Positions 35,681 to 45,069 are shown, numbered from the stretch's first letter. The stretch is DNA of 64,000 nt from Mucilaginibacter endophyticus (GCF_003351025.1 NZ_QPCG01000002.1:1009288-1073287); one strand, 5' to 3'. The notes: generated by a model not told the origin, from the sequence alone. Numbers and translations: made by a program.

Positions 35681-37023
35681 TTAATGACTTCTTCTATTGG
35701 TGCACTCATCATATCTTCGGTTAGTGCAACTTTATGTTTGCCCATCGCTATAAAAATCAACAGCACAATTGCCAGCCCACCTGCAAAAATGAGGCTCATA
35801 TCAGGGTTGAAGTATATGGTTGCTATCAAACAACCCACACAAATTACTAATGCAATTGCCGGAAAAACCGGGTATGCAGGGGCCAAAAATGGCCTGCTTA
35901 AACGGGGCTCCTTTTTGCGCAGTATAAACAGGCTCAGCATGCTCATAATGTACATCACTACCGCGCCAAGTACCGACAACATGATGATCTGATCTGTTTT
36001 AAATTTATAAATAAAGATAGAGCTTACTAATCCACTCACTACAAGCGCCCAATGCGGGGTTTGGAACCTGTGGTTAATATCTGACAGCATACGCGGCAAA
36101 TAACCGCTGCGTGCCATCGCGAAAACCTGCCTTGACGACGCAAGGATGATCCCGTGCAGCGAAGCTATCAGGCCAAACAAACCTATGCTGGCAAATATTT
36201 TGGTTAAGCCGTTACCCTTTCCCAATACTATGCCGATGGCTTCGGGTAGCGGATAATCTAAATGACTTAGTTTGCGCCAATCGGTAAGTCCGCCGGTAAT
36301 AATCATTACACCTAAGGCCAATACTACAAGGGTTATTATAGCCGAAATATATCCACGTGGAATGTTCCTTTTAGGGTTTTCAACTTCTTCGGCAACCATG
36401 GCAACACCCTCAATGGCCAAATAAAACCAGACAGCAAAGGGCAGCGCAGCAAATACGCCCGCCCAGCCAAAAGGCATAGGGTTAGTAAGGTAATTATCCA
36501 TTTTAAAATGAGGCGAAACAATGCCCAGGTAAAGTGCCAGCTCCACTACGGCAAGTATGGTGATGAACACAGAAAAGGTCGCCGATTCCTTTACCCCCAG
36601 CATATTCAAAAGAATGAAAAACACATTAAACCCCATGGCGGCCTCAGTTATGGGAATGGCCGGGTATAAAAAATGAAGATAGCTTCCTAAAGAAACCGCT
36701 ACTGCGGGCGTAGCAACCAGGAAATCAACAAGGGTAGCGTAACCGGCAATTAGGCTTCCAAATGGCCCCATTGCCCTGTATGCATACGCAAAAGCACCGC
36801 CGGCGTGAGGAATAGAGGCAGTGAGTTCGGTGTAACTAAAAATAAATGTGATGTACATCAATGTGATAACCAGCGTGGCTATCAACAGGCCTATTGTACC
36901 CGATACGGCCCATCCTAAATTCCAACCAAAATATTCGCCCGAGATAACCAAACCTACGGCAATGGCCCATAAATGGATAGGTTTTAAAACCCTTTTTAAA
37001 TGTTCTGTAGAAGTTTCCGCCAT
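35674..37023 (-). CDS. APC-family ethanolamine permease
   Basis: A 449-residue protein with about 12 hydrophobic helices and amino acid-polyamine-organocation family features: HLWAIAVGLVISGEYFGWNLGW, SIPHAGGAFAYAYRAMGPFG and PFAVWFYLAIEGVAMVAEEV. The opening HLWAIAVGLVISG...GWNLGW is typical of ethanolamine permeases (Eat), and the next genes are eutB and eutC. It is expected to import ethanolamine by proton or cation coupling. Confidence 0.88.
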   Translation of the reverse strand: MAETSTEHLKRVLKPIHLWAIAVGLVISGEYFGWNLGWAVSGTIGLLIATLVITLMYITFIFSYTELTASIPHAGGAFAYAYRAMGPFGSLIAGYATLVDFLVATPAVAVSLGSYLHFLYPAIPITEAAMGFNVFFILLNMLGVKESATFSVFITILAVVELALYLGIVSPHFKMDNYLTNPMPFGWAGVFAALPFAVWFYLAIEGVAMVAEEVENPKRNIPRGYISAIITLVVLALGVMIITGGLTDWRKLSHLDYPLPEAIGIVLGKGNGLTKIFASIGLFGLIASLHGIILASSRQVFAMARSGYLPRMLSDINHRFQTPHWALVVSGLVSSIFIYKFKTDQIIMLSVLGAVVMYIMSMLSLFILRKKEPRLSRPFLAPAYPVFPAIALVICVGCLIATIYFNPDMSLIFAGGLAIVLLIFIAMGKHKVALTEDMMSAPIEEVINH

Positions 37024-37223
37024 ACACCGCCGCTATAAACAATAATTTATTGCCTTAAATTACTCATATGGCAGGTTAAATCAAAATTACGGTACGTTAT
37101 GGAATTGTTAAGCAGTTCTTTTTCATAAAACACAGTAATTTATAACAATATCTCATCACAAATAATTCAAAAATCAAAAACAGCACAAAAACACAAATCA
37201 TAAACATCCTCACATAATAAAAA

Positions 37224-37255
37224 CAGCCGATAAATCTCGTTTACCGGCTGCCGTT
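37224..37255 (-). terminator. Terminator of the TIM-barrel isomerase-like gene
   Basis: CAGCCGATAAA (37224-37234) pairs with 37240-37250 with one G-U wobble. On the transcribed strand a T run follows. It lies 55 bp past the stop codon at 37305. The rest of 37024-37304 is AT-rich with nothing else recognised. Confidence 0.7.
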
Positions 37256-37304
37256 CTAATATAAAAACAATCAATAGTTAGCTAATTCAAATACACCAAT
37301 TCAT

Positions 37305-38234
37305 TTATACCATCAGCTTATCCTTCAAATAGCCCATACTGGCAGTTATACTGGCAAAAGCATCTTTAGGCATATCATGCTCTACAAAAAAGTGTTTCAT
37401 CCCTGCTGATTTTGCCGCCGCGAAAATTGGTTTAAAATCAATGGTGCCGCCACCTACAGGTTGTATATTTTGCCTGGCGGCATCCAGATCCTTCACATGC
37501 CAAAGTGGGAAACGGCCCGGATGTTGTTTAAACATCTCTACCGGATTCTTACCTGCCTTAACAGCCCAGGCCAAATCAAGCTCCATTTTTACATTATTCG
37601 CGTCGGTTTCACTCAAAAGCAGGTCATATGGTACCTTACCATCAACAGCATGAAACTCCATATCATGGTTATGATAGGCAAACTGGATACCAGCTTTTTT
37701 AGCCGCTTCTCCTGTTTTGTTCAGTACCTCAATAGTTGATTTTATTTCATCAAGCGTAGCCGTTGGCGAATTGGCGCAAACCAGGTATTTAACGCCACCT
37801 TCCGCAACTTCGTCCACTACCTGTTGCATATTATCACGCAGGTTCAACACAGGTGGCAGCACCATCGGTTTGCCGTCGGCACCAACAGGCATTTTTGCTC
37901 CCGGAGGCAGCTTAAACGGCGCACCCAACACGTGATGCGAAACCCAATTCATCCCTAAATCGTTCGCCGTAGCTTTAAACTCTTTAGGTTTCATACCGTA
38001 ATAGCCACCTTTTTTACTAAAGGCCGATTCCAATTCTTTATAGCCTATAGCCGCAATTTTGTTTAGCGTGCCCTTAACATCTTCATCAATAATGCCGAAA
38101 AAGGTAAATAGCTGTAATCCTACGGGATGGTGCTCCATATTACTTAACAAACTTGCCGCTTTACCCGATAAGGCCATGCCGCCAAGCACCAACGCACCGG
38201 TGCCTTTAATAAAATTTCTTCTGCTGTAATTCAT
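37305..38234 (-). CDS. Sugar phosphate isomerase/epimerase-like TIM-barrel protein, Tat-exported
   Basis: A 309-residue protein with a twin-arginine signal (SRRNFIKGTGALVLGG) and an AP-endonuclease-2/xylose-isomerase-like barrel. Metal-site-type segments are YHNHDMEFHAVDG, MELDLAWAVKAG, LWHVKDLD and HFFVEHDMP. Proteins of this kind are abundant in Bacteroidota and act on sugars or inositols in the periplasm, but substrates are mostly unknown. It is monocistronic, with a terminator downstream. Confidence 0.85.
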   Translation of the reverse strand: MNYSRRNFIKGTGALVLGGMALSGKAASLLSNMEHHPVGLQLFTFFGIIDEDVKGTLNKIAAIGYKELESAFSKKGGYYGMKPKEFKATANDLGMNWVSHHVLGAPFKLPPGAKMPVGADGKPMVLPPVLNLRDNMQQVVDEVAEGGVKYLVCANSPTATLDEIKSTIEVLNKTGEAAKKAGIQFAYHNHDMEFHAVDGKVPYDLLLSETDANNVKMELDLAWAVKAGKNPVEMFKQHPGRFPLWHVKDLDAARQNIQPVGGGTIDFKPIFAAAKSAGMKHFFVEHDMPKDAFASITASMGYLKDKLMV

Positions 38235-38710
38235 GCTTTGATACTGGTTAATAATTAACTGGTACAGTAAAGCTAATTAATTAAAAATGAGCAAAGAAAT
38301 TTTATTGTGTCTTTTTTACACAATAATTTATTATAAAAGCTAAAAGCAGAATGACGAAAGCTTAAGGTCGGTAATGAATAAATTCACGTCGTTATATTGC
38401 ATCCAAACTACAATAGCTGATTTTCGGCACATATGTTATGGTTGGTAAATTAGTAGTTAGCACCAGAGGTGCCAAAGGTTTGTAGCATTAAGATATGACA
38501 GATTTTTCGTGTGCCAGAGGTACACAACACAGATAGATTGCTAAGAATATAACCTTTATTACAATTATATACACGGGCGTTGCCTCCGGCCCGGGCTATT
38601 CGCTGCAAGTCCTCACTTTACCAGTGCACAAACCCAACGCACGCTGCGGGTTTTACGCTTCTATCCCTAACGCAGAAATGGGTTTAAATAACAGTTTTGC
38701 GTATCCTAAA
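38235..38710. repeat. Gene-free region with small dyads and a family C repeat
   Basis: No plausible gene. GCACCAGAGGTGC (38460-38472) is a near-perfect dyad and GTGCCAGAGGTACAC (38511-38525) repeats its core 50 bp on. GGGCGTTGCCTCCGG followed by GGGCTATTCGCT (38575-38604) is a degenerate copy of the inverted repeat at 15-48/212-245, with CTATCCCTAACGC following at about 38661-38673. The stretch looks like accumulated repeat debris. Confidence 0.6.
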
Positions 38711-39313
38711 TCAAACAATCTCGGGCAGGCTGTTGTGTACCATTGATGATATAATGAAAGTAATAATGGCTATAATAAGCCCGAACATGAAAACATTATA
38801 GGCGGCCCTGAGCAAGCGGTATTTACGGCCCAGCACCACACCTTGGGTATGAATATCTTTGATCAGGCTATCGTATAGATATTCTTTATCATGGAGTACA
38901 TTCTTCATACCGGCTGCAAAGTCATCAAGCTTCATCCGGTAAAAATTGCCAAAAAACAGCAGATTGGCTTTTTTGTCATCAATATCTTTGGTACTGAACT
39001 TCCCCCTTGGTATAGATGGCCGGGTAGACAAAATAGCGAGGATCATAGTAGCCAAACTAACCGTAAGCAGCAGATACGACGGCAATACCAGGAAAGAGTT
39101 ATCTTTCAATTTCCGCAGAACCAAACTGATAATGGCCGAAATAATGATAGAATTAACGGTGATCAGGATCTGGGCCTTGTTGTCGGCCATATCGCTCAGG
39201 CGTTGATCGGTACTGGCTGTAACCTTTAGCAGGGTTTCAATGCCTAAATCTATATCTGCTATCTCCGCAGCCTTTTGCGGCAATGTTTCCGGGCCGTCTG
39301 CCATCGCTTTCAT
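38711..39313 (-). CDS. PycTM-like membrane protein (Pycsar effector family, DUF5706), no cyclase nearby
   Basis: A 200-residue protein with the hallmark stretch STDQRLSDMADNKAQILITV leading into membrane helices at about 47-66 and 74-95, and a third near 172-192. A cytoplasmic loop of some 70 residues lies between. This is the pattern of the DUF5706/PycTM family, whose founding members are membrane effectors of the Pycsar anti-phage system activated by cyclic pyrimidine nucleotides. No pyrimidine cyclase or HD-domain partner is encoded within this window, so a defence role is uncertain. It lies upstream of, and reads away from, repeat-rich DNA. Confidence 0.7.
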   Translation of the reverse strand: MKAMADGPETLPQKAAEIADIDLGIETLLKVTASTDQRLSDMADNKAQILITVNSIIISAIISLVLRKLKDNSFLVLPSYLLLTVSLATMILAILSTRPSIPRGKFSTKDIDDKKANLLFFGNFYRMKLDDFAAGMKNVLHDKEYLYDSLIKDIHTQGVVLGRKYRLLRAAYNVFMFGLIIAIITFIISSMVHNSLPEIV

Positions 39314-39386
39314 TTTATCCCCATAAATTTAGGTTATTTCGTATCAATATTTCAAAGTCAATATGACGTATACAAGAGCAATATCT

Positions 39387-41987
39387 TTACTCCAGGTACA
39401 AACAATTAGCAATCAAACCTGTCCAGCCGGTCTGGTGGGCAGCGCCTAAACCCAGACCGGTATCACCGTCAAAAAACTCGTAAAACAGGATATGATCTTT
39501 AAAATGCGGATCATTCTGCAGCTTCTGATTTTTACCGTAAACCGGTCGCTCACCGTTTTCGTTTTTCATAAACAGTTTAGAAACGCGGGCATAAAGTTCA
39601 TTTGCCACTTCTTTCAGGTTCATAAAATTCCCGGATCCTGTTGGACATTCTATTTTAAACTCATCGCCATAAAACATATAGAAACGGTGCAGACTATCAA
39701 TAATGAGGTAATTAATAGGCATCCAGATAGGTCCACGCCAATTGCTGTTGCCGCCAAAAAGGCCACTATCACTCTCTCCGGGCACATACGATATGCCAAA
39801 CTCAACCCCATTTACGGAAACATGATAAGGATGTTTCTGGTGATATTTGGACAATGAACGAATGCCGTAATCGCTCAAAAACTCATTCTCATCAAGCATA
39901 TACCTCAGCAGCGATTTCATCCTGTAACCACGCAACAAACTAATCAGGTGTTTACCATCGGTCCCTTTCTCGTTCCAGCGTGAAACCAGCGACGCGAGAT
40001 CGGGCCGGTTCTCGGCAAACCATTTCATACGGTCTTTAAATACCGGGCTCTCCATGATATCCTTTTCGTCCAATACTTCGGTAGCAAACAGTGGGATCAA
40101 GCCAACTATGCTCCGAACCCGCATTTTTACCGAGCCATCATCCGGAAAACGGATCTGATCGTAAAAAAAGCCATCTTCATCATCCCATAGCCCTTCGTTA
40201 TTCTCGCCCAGGTTTGACATCGCCCCAACGATATAAATGAAGTGCTCAAAAAACTTGGAAGCGATATCGGCATAAGCGTTATCGTTTTCGGTAAGCTCGG
40301 TAGCAATGCGCAGCAAGTTAAGCGAATACATGGCCATCCAGCTGGTGCCATCGGCTTGTTCCAGGTGTTGCCCCGAAGGCAAATGCATATTACGGTCAAA
40401 AACACCAATGTTATCCATCCCAAGGAAGCCGCCTTCAAATATATTATTACCTGATTGGTCCTTACGGTTAACCCACCAGGTAAAATTGAGCATCAGTTTA
40501 TGAAAAACACGTTCCAGGAAATAGGTATCGCCTTTGCCGTTGTTATTTTCTTTATCCGTTTTATAAACATTCCATACAGCCATGGCATGTACGGGAGGGT
40601 TCACATCGCCAAAGTCCCATTCATAGGCCGGCAACTGGCCATTAGGGTGCATATACCAATCGCGCGTGAGTAAGATCAACTGATTTTTAGCAAAAGCCAT
40701 ATCAATGGTTGCCAGCGGCAGGCAATGAAAGGCAAGGTCCCAGGCGGCAAACCAAGGGTATTCCCATTTATCGGGCATCGAAACAATATCCCTTGTATTA
40801 AGATGGGTCCATTTGCTGTTACGGGCATTTAATCGTTGAGCAGGCGGGCGCGGCATCCCCTTATCACCACTTAGCCAATGGCGTACATCGGTATAAAAAA
40901 ATTGCTTGTTCCACAACATTCCGGAGAAAGCCTGCCGTTGGATCAGCCTACGATCTGGGTTCATGGTAGCGCCGTGAACATCATTGTAAAATTGATCGGC
41001 TTCCGTTTTGCGTACATCAAAAATTTCGTCAAAATCCTCGAAGCTATAATTAGCATCTTCAGACAAACGAAGACGAAGGCTTACACTTTTACCAGCAGGG
41101 ATATTCAGATCATAGTTTACCGCTGCCTTGGTACCCATGTTTTTGGGATTGACCGTATCGGCACCGTGAACAATATAATCGTTTATACCATCCTTATAAT
41201 ATCTACGGCCATCATCATAATTATAAAGCCTGCGCGAATTGGTTTCATTATCACAAAACAAAAGCCGGCCATCACCTTCGGTGTGTAACCACATCTGGCC
41301 AAGGTCTTTATGAAAAACACTGATCACCTTATCAGATGAACCCACAAGATCTGGCTTCCGCGAATCATACCCCCATCCCCAGGTATTGCGAAACCACAAG
41401 GTAGGCATCACGTTCAGCGGTGCATCTTGATCACTCCGGTTATAAATGGTTATTTTAATGAGGATATCTTCCTGCGCGTTTTTGGCATATTCGGTAAAAA
41501 CGTCAAAGTATTCGTTATGGTCAAATATACCGGTGTCCATGATCTCAAACTCCGGGTTCTGACGGCCGCGACGCTTGTTTTCATCCACCAGCCAGCTGTA
41601 CGGGAACTCATTTTGCGGGTATTTGTACAAGGTTTTCATGTACGAGTGCGTAGGCGTACTATCCAGATAATAATACATTTCCTTTACATCCTCACCATGA
41701 TTGCCTTCCGGGTTACTTAAACCAAAGTACCGTTCTTTAATGATTGGGTCTTTTTTATTCCAAAGCGCTATAGCGAAGCAAAGGTATTGTTGCCTGTCGC
41801 AGATCCCAGCTATTCCCTCCTCGCCCCAGCGGTAAGCTTTACTGCGGGCCATATCATGGGTGATATAGTTCCAGGCATCACCATTGGCGCTATAATCCTC
41901 GCGTACGGTTCCCCATTGGCGATCACTTACGTAGGGTCCCCATTTTTTCCAGCCTGTGTCCTTTAGCCTTGATTGTTCTGCATTCAT
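39387..41987 (-). CDS. MGH1/GH63-like glycoside hydrolase (glucosidase)
   Basis: About 866 residues from ATG 41987 (MNAEQSRLKDTGWKKWGPY); an in-frame ATG at 42035 adds 16 unlikely residues. It has no signal peptide, so it is cytoplasmic. The N-terminal beta domain opens with WGTVREDYSANGDAW. The C-terminal (alpha/alpha)6 barrel contains WDLAFHCLPLATIDMAFA, GQLPAYEWDFGDVNPP, FEGGFLGMDNIGVFDR and NWRGPIWMPINYLIIDSL. It resembles the widely distributed ~880-residue glucosidase family related to GH63 and yeast YMR196W. The substrate is probably a short alpha-glucoside. Confidence 0.8.
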   Translation of the reverse strand: MNAEQSRLKDTGWKKWGPYVSDRQWGTVREDYSANGDAWNYITHDMARSKAYRWGEEGIAGICDRQQYLCFAIALWNKKDPIIKERYFGLSNPEGNHGEDVKEMYYYLDSTPTHSYMKTLYKYPQNEFPYSWLVDENKRRGRQNPEFEIMDTGIFDHNEYFDVFTEYAKNAQEDILIKITIYNRSDQDAPLNVMPTLWFRNTWGWGYDSRKPDLVGSSDKVISVFHKDLGQMWLHTEGDGRLLFCDNETNSRRLYNYDDGRRYYKDGINDYIVHGADTVNPKNMGTKAAVNYDLNIPAGKSVSLRLRLSEDANYSFEDFDEIFDVRKTEADQFYNDVHGATMNPDRRLIQRQAFSGMLWNKQFFYTDVRHWLSGDKGMPRPPAQRLNARNSKWTHLNTRDIVSMPDKWEYPWFAAWDLAFHCLPLATIDMAFAKNQLILLTRDWYMHPNGQLPAYEWDFGDVNPPVHAMAVWNVYKTDKENNNGKGDTYFLERVFHKLMLNFTWWVNRKDQSGNNIFEGGFLGMDNIGVFDRNMHLPSGQHLEQADGTSWMAMYSLNLLRIATELTENDNAYADIASKFFEHFIYIVGAMSNLGENNEGLWDDEDGFFYDQIRFPDDGSVKMRVRSIVGLIPLFATEVLDEKDIMESPVFKDRMKWFAENRPDLASLVSRWNEKGTDGKHLISLLRGYRMKSLLRYMLDENEFLSDYGIRSLSKYHQKHPYHVSVNGVEFGISYVPGESDSGLFGGNSNWRGPIWMPINYLIIDSLHRFYMFYGDEFKIECPTGSGNFMNLKEVANELYARVSKLFMKNENGERPVYGKNQKLQNDPHFKDHILFYEFFDGDTGLGLGAAHQTGWTGLIANCLYLE

Positions 41988-42122
41988 ACGGGTAGTGTTA
42001 GGCACAACGCCTAATTTAAAGCATGTGTTTTGCAAAGTATGCTTAGTTGGGTAAAAATACAGTAACGCGCGATTTGTTTTACTGTATTATGAAGAATAAG
42101 AGGAATAAAGGCTCAGATTGTT

Positions 42123-42182
42123 ACCACGGAAGCAGGATGCTTCCATGGTATTAGGACGAAGTTACGCTAACGCTAAACTTCG
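42123..42182. repeat. Double hairpin between dipeptidase and glycosidase genes
   Basis: ACCACGGAAGCA (42123-42134) pairs with TGCTTCCATGGT (42138-42149) with one wobble. CGAAGTT (42157-42163) pairs with AACTTCG (42176-42182) around a loop with the direct repeat ACGCTA ACGCTA. It follows the dipeptidase stop by 50-110 bp and may terminate that transcript, though there is no T run. Confidence 0.5.
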
Positions 42183-42235
42183 ACCAGAGTATCGTATATA
42201 TTACTGCCCACCGCAAACTAAGAACTGCCAACTGA

Positions 42236-43306
42236 TCAAGCCCAGGCTTTTCTTAGGAAACGCAGCCAGTTACCGTGCATCATATTTTGAATATCCTCAT
42301 CAGTATAACCGCGTTTTTTTAGCAGATCAGGCACTTTTTGCAGATCGGCAATGGTTTCCAGATCATAAGGGCATTGCTCGCGACCAAAGGCTCCGTCAAG
42401 GTCGGTACCCATGCCTACGTGCAGGGCGTTGCCGGCTACCTGGCAAATATGATCAATATGATCAACCATCACCTCCATATTGCAGTTCATGCCTTTAGGT
42501 GTGGACACTCCCCTCACCCAACCGGGTACCATCATCCATGCATCAAGCGCCGCGCCAATCACGGCTCCGCGATCAATCAACACTTTAATCATTTCGTCGC
42601 TAAACTGGCGGTTATGATTTACCAATGCACGACAGTTATTATGACTTGCCCAAACATGACCGTTAAAATGGTCAAGTGCCTCCCAAAAACTGTCGTCACA
42701 TAAATGGGTGGCATCCAAAATAATATTCAGGCGCTCCATTTCCTTTAATAACTCATGCCCTTTTGGCCCCATGTAGCCGGTAGCATCTGTACCTTGTGCA
42801 TACCTGCCTGGGCCATAATGCGCCGGACCTACAGCCCTTAGACCGTAGTTATAAGCCCGTTCCAGGTGTTTAACTGTCACAATCGAATCGGCCCCTTCCA
42901 AACTTAAAATATAGCCCACAGGTTTCTTTTCAGTTGGTGAGCCATCGCCCCAAAGCGCCAGGTGCTTTTCAAGGGACTCAAGATCGTTCACCTGTACCAT
43001 TTCCCCGGCATCTTCCATGGCTTTGTACCAGGCTACCTGCCCCTGGGTTTGTGCCCAGGCCTGCTCAGGCGAATGCCAGCCCGGCAAAGGATTATCAGGA
43101 GCTACATAACGCCCTATTTGTGTGGCTACTACCAGGCCGATATTGCCTTTGCGTAATTCGGGCAGTGTAACAACAGCTTTGGCACGATCTGGCTTATCGG
43201 TTAAGCCTTCTTCGCGTTGATTTACCTCAGCAAGCGGGCGCGTAAGGTCGCGGTTCCACTCCAGGGCGTTCATGCTTAAATCCAAATGGGCATCTATAAC
43301 AAACAT
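42236..43306 (-). CDS. Membrane dipeptidase-like M19 peptidase
   Basis: A 356-residue amidohydrolase-fold protein. The metal site motif DAHLDL opens the chain, LEGADSI holds the bridging Glu, and LDATHLCDDSFWEAL plus VWASHNNCRAL supply the later histidines. A HVGMGTDLDGAF segment closes the site. M19 enzymes cleave dipeptides, including those with a C-terminal D-residue. It has no signal peptide. The gene starts 15 bp after the D-threonine-aldolase-like gene, so the pair is an operon; release and then breakdown of D-amino acids is a coherent inference. Confidence 0.88.
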   Translation of the reverse strand: MFVIDAHLDLSMNALEWNRDLTRPLAEVNQREEGLTDKPDRAKAVVTLPELRKGNIGLVVATQIGRYVAPDNPLPGWHSPEQAWAQTQGQVAWYKAMEDAGEMVQVNDLESLEKHLALWGDGSPTEKKPVGYILSLEGADSIVTVKHLERAYNYGLRAVGPAHYGPGRYAQGTDATGYMGPKGHELLKEMERLNIILDATHLCDDSFWEALDHFNGHVWASHNNCRALVNHNRQFSDEMIKVLIDRGAVIGAALDAWMMVPGWVRGVSTPKGMNCNMEVMVDHIDHICQVAGNALHVGMGTDLDGAFGREQCPYDLETIADLQKVPDLLKKRGYTDEDIQNMMHGNWLRFLRKAWA

Positions 43307-43321
43307 GGTTTCGGGGGAGAT

Positions 43322-44434
43322 TTAAATGGTGATCTTGCGGTCGCGGGCTTTATTCAGCCACTCGCCGCTAATATTTTCGTTCTCAATAGTATAAACGCGC
43401 TCATAAAGTGCAACGGTAGGGCAAACATGGTGCGGAATGCCATAAAGTACATCGCCCACCTTGTATTGATGATTGGCGCCGGCTTCAACTACCAAATGCT
43501 CTTCGCTTTGACTTACAGGGTAAAGCGCAGGCGCGTTTAAAAAGTAAATGCGTTTGCTCAATTCGTTCTCGGCAGATATCGACTTATGTCCAACATCCAA
43601 ACAAAGCTTGCCTGGGCTGGGTAACGAAATCACCCTTGTAACAACCAGCGCGGCAGGTAAAAAATCCTGCTCGGGCATTTCCAGTTGGTACCCTTTGTCC
43701 CAGTAAACAAATGTGCCAGGGCTGCATTCAACATATTTTCGTTTGGCATGGATAGGAAAAGTAGGTGATCCACCCGCAACTATAACCGGCTCAGGGTAAC
43801 CCTTGCTTTTTATGGTTTGCTGTAATTTAAGCACAGGATCAAACGCGAAGTTGCACCTATCCGCCCGTTTCTGTAAATCCACATCATGAATATGGCCATC
43901 ATAAGCATGCAAACCCACAGGGTTAATTCCTGGCAATACTCCGCAATCCATATAAAGCTGTAAGGCTTCAAAGCCAGGAACTATACCGGTGCGGTTCATG
44001 CCCACGTTCATGTCCAGGTATACATCGATATTAGTTTTAAACCTAACCGCCGCGTCGGAAATCTCCTTAGCCGATGATGAATTATCAACTAAACAAGAAA
44101 AATGAGTTTGTGGGTAAGCGTGAATCAACCGGATAAAACGGTGCAGTTTTGGCCCTTCGGGCTGGTAAGCCAGCAAAACATCAGGAGCATTGCTCATGGC
44201 CAATAACTCGGCCTCGGCAATAGTGGCACATTTAAACTTGCGGATACCGGCGTTTAACAGCAACCCGGTAACCTCGGCATTTTTATAGGTTTTAACATGC
44301 GGTCGCAAACGGGCAACATCATCAATCATACCCGTCAGTGTGGTTATATTTGTTTTAACCCTATCGGGATAAACAACCAGTGCCGGGGTATCCAGCTTAT
44401 CAATATCCTGTATAGTATACCAGTTAGGGGTCAT
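43322..44434 (-). CDS. D-threonine aldolase / D-serine dehydratase-like PLP enzyme
   Basis: A 370-residue fold-type III PLP enzyme. The N-terminal alanine-racemase-like barrel carries DTPALVVYPDRV and RPHVKTYKNAEV, with Lys48 the probable PLP lysine. The C-terminal domain has the metal-binding PHHVCPTVALYE motif (His-Cys pair) found in D-threonine aldolases and eukaryotic-type D-serine dehydratases. Which reaction it performs cannot be decided from sequence. Neighbours are an M19 dipeptidase (15 bp downstream) and a RidA-family gene (upstream). Confidence 0.88.
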   Translation of the reverse strand: MTPNWYTIQDIDKLDTPALVVYPDRVKTNITTLTGMIDDVARLRPHVKTYKNAEVTGLLLNAGIRKFKCATIAEAELLAMSNAPDVLLAYQPEGPKLHRFIRLIHAYPQTHFSCLVDNSSSAKEISDAAVRFKTNIDVYLDMNVGMNRTGIVPGFEALQLYMDCGVLPGINPVGLHAYDGHIHDVDLQKRADRCNFAFDPVLKLQQTIKSKGYPEPVIVAGGSPTFPIHAKRKYVECSPGTFVYWDKGYQLEMPEQDFLPAALVVTRVISLPSPGKLCLDVGHKSISAENELSKRIYFLNAPALYPVSQSEEHLVVEAGANHQYKVGDVLYGIPHHVCPTVALYERVYTIENENISGEWLNKARDRKITI

Positions 44435-44479
44435 GGTTTTAAGTCGGAAGTATTAAGTAGTAAATCGTAAGCCAGACAA

Positions 44480-44515
44480 ATTTTGTAGAGAAGCAAATAT
44501 GCATCTCTACAAAAT
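44480..44515 (-). terminator. Terminator after the RidA-family gene
   Basis: ATTTTGTAGAGA (44480-44491) pairs perfectly with TCTCTACAAAAT (44504-44515) over a 12-nt loop, 14 bp past the RidA stop. It separates RidA from the D-amino-acid operon, allowing partial read-through. Confidence 0.6.
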
Positions 44516-44528
44516 CGTATCGAATTAT

Positions 44529-44993
44529 TTATTCCAATTCAAACAGCGCTTCAATCTCAACAGGGATATTATCAGGTAATGATCCCATGCCTACCGCGCT
44601 GCGTACGCCGATACCATTCTCTTCGCCCCAGATTTTGGCAAAAAGTTCGCTGGCGCCGTTAATGATAAAAGGATGCTTTTCAAATTCGGGAGTACAGTTA
44701 ACCATACCCAACACTTTGATAACACGCTTTATTTTATTAAAACTGCCGATGTTGGCTTTGATGGTAGCCAACATGGTTAAACCAACCTGCTGTGCAGCAA
44801 GCTTGCCATCTTCCTGGCTCACGGTATCACCAACGCGACCGATAATCAATGAGGCATCGTCCTGCACAGGGCCGTGGCCAGACAGGTAAAGGTATTTGCC
44901 ATCAACTAAACATGGTTTATAAACGCCAAGTGGCTTTGGTGCAGGCGGCAGGTTTAAACCCAGCGCTGCAAAGTTTTCTTCGGGAGTGTTCAT
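44529..44993 (-). CDS. RidA/YjgF-family protein
   Basis: About 154 residues from ATG 44993 (MNTPEENFAALGLNLPP); an ATG at 44999 is equally possible. Longer starts would read through a terminator hairpin and are rejected. The family pattern is present: YLYLSGHGPVQDD, RVIKVLGMVNCTPEF and GVRSAVGMGSLPDNIPVEIEALFEL, with the Arg of GVRSAVG in the position that binds the carboxylate. RidA deaminates reactive enamine/imine intermediates released by PLP enzymes such as serine/threonine dehydratases. A dehydratase- or aldolase-like PLP enzyme lies just downstream. Confidence 0.9.
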   Translation of the reverse strand: MNTPEENFAALGLNLPPAPKPLGVYKPCLVDGKYLYLSGHGPVQDDASLIIGRVGDTVSQEDGKLAAQQVGLTMLATIKANIGSFNKIKRVIKVLGMVNCTPEFEKHPFIINGASELFAKIWGEENGIGVRSAVGMGSLPDNIPVEIEALFELE

Positions 44994-45038
44994 GGGCATA
45001 AAACTATTGTTTTTAAATAAAAAAGTATCATAAAAAAC

Positions 45039-45069
45039 AAAAAAGCCGGGGATCTCACTCCCGGCTTTA
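45039..45069 (-). terminator. Terminator of outer-membrane paralogue B gene
   Basis: AAGCCGGG and CCCGGCTTT form a GC-rich stem with loop GATCTCACT, flanked by an A/T run. It lies about 40 bp past the stop at 45100. Its sequence is nearly the same as the hairpin at 46223-46249 behind the paralogous gene. Confidence 0.75.

Noticed and set aside
37024..37304. Possible cobalamin riboswitch upstream of the B12-dependent ethanolamine genes
   Set aside because: No B12-box-like conserved core or extended paired structure was recognised in the gap; only a terminator for the neighbouring gene is visible.
40878..41288. 136-codon plus-strand open frame
   Set aside because: Antisense to the MGH1/GH63-like gene and without recognisable protein features.
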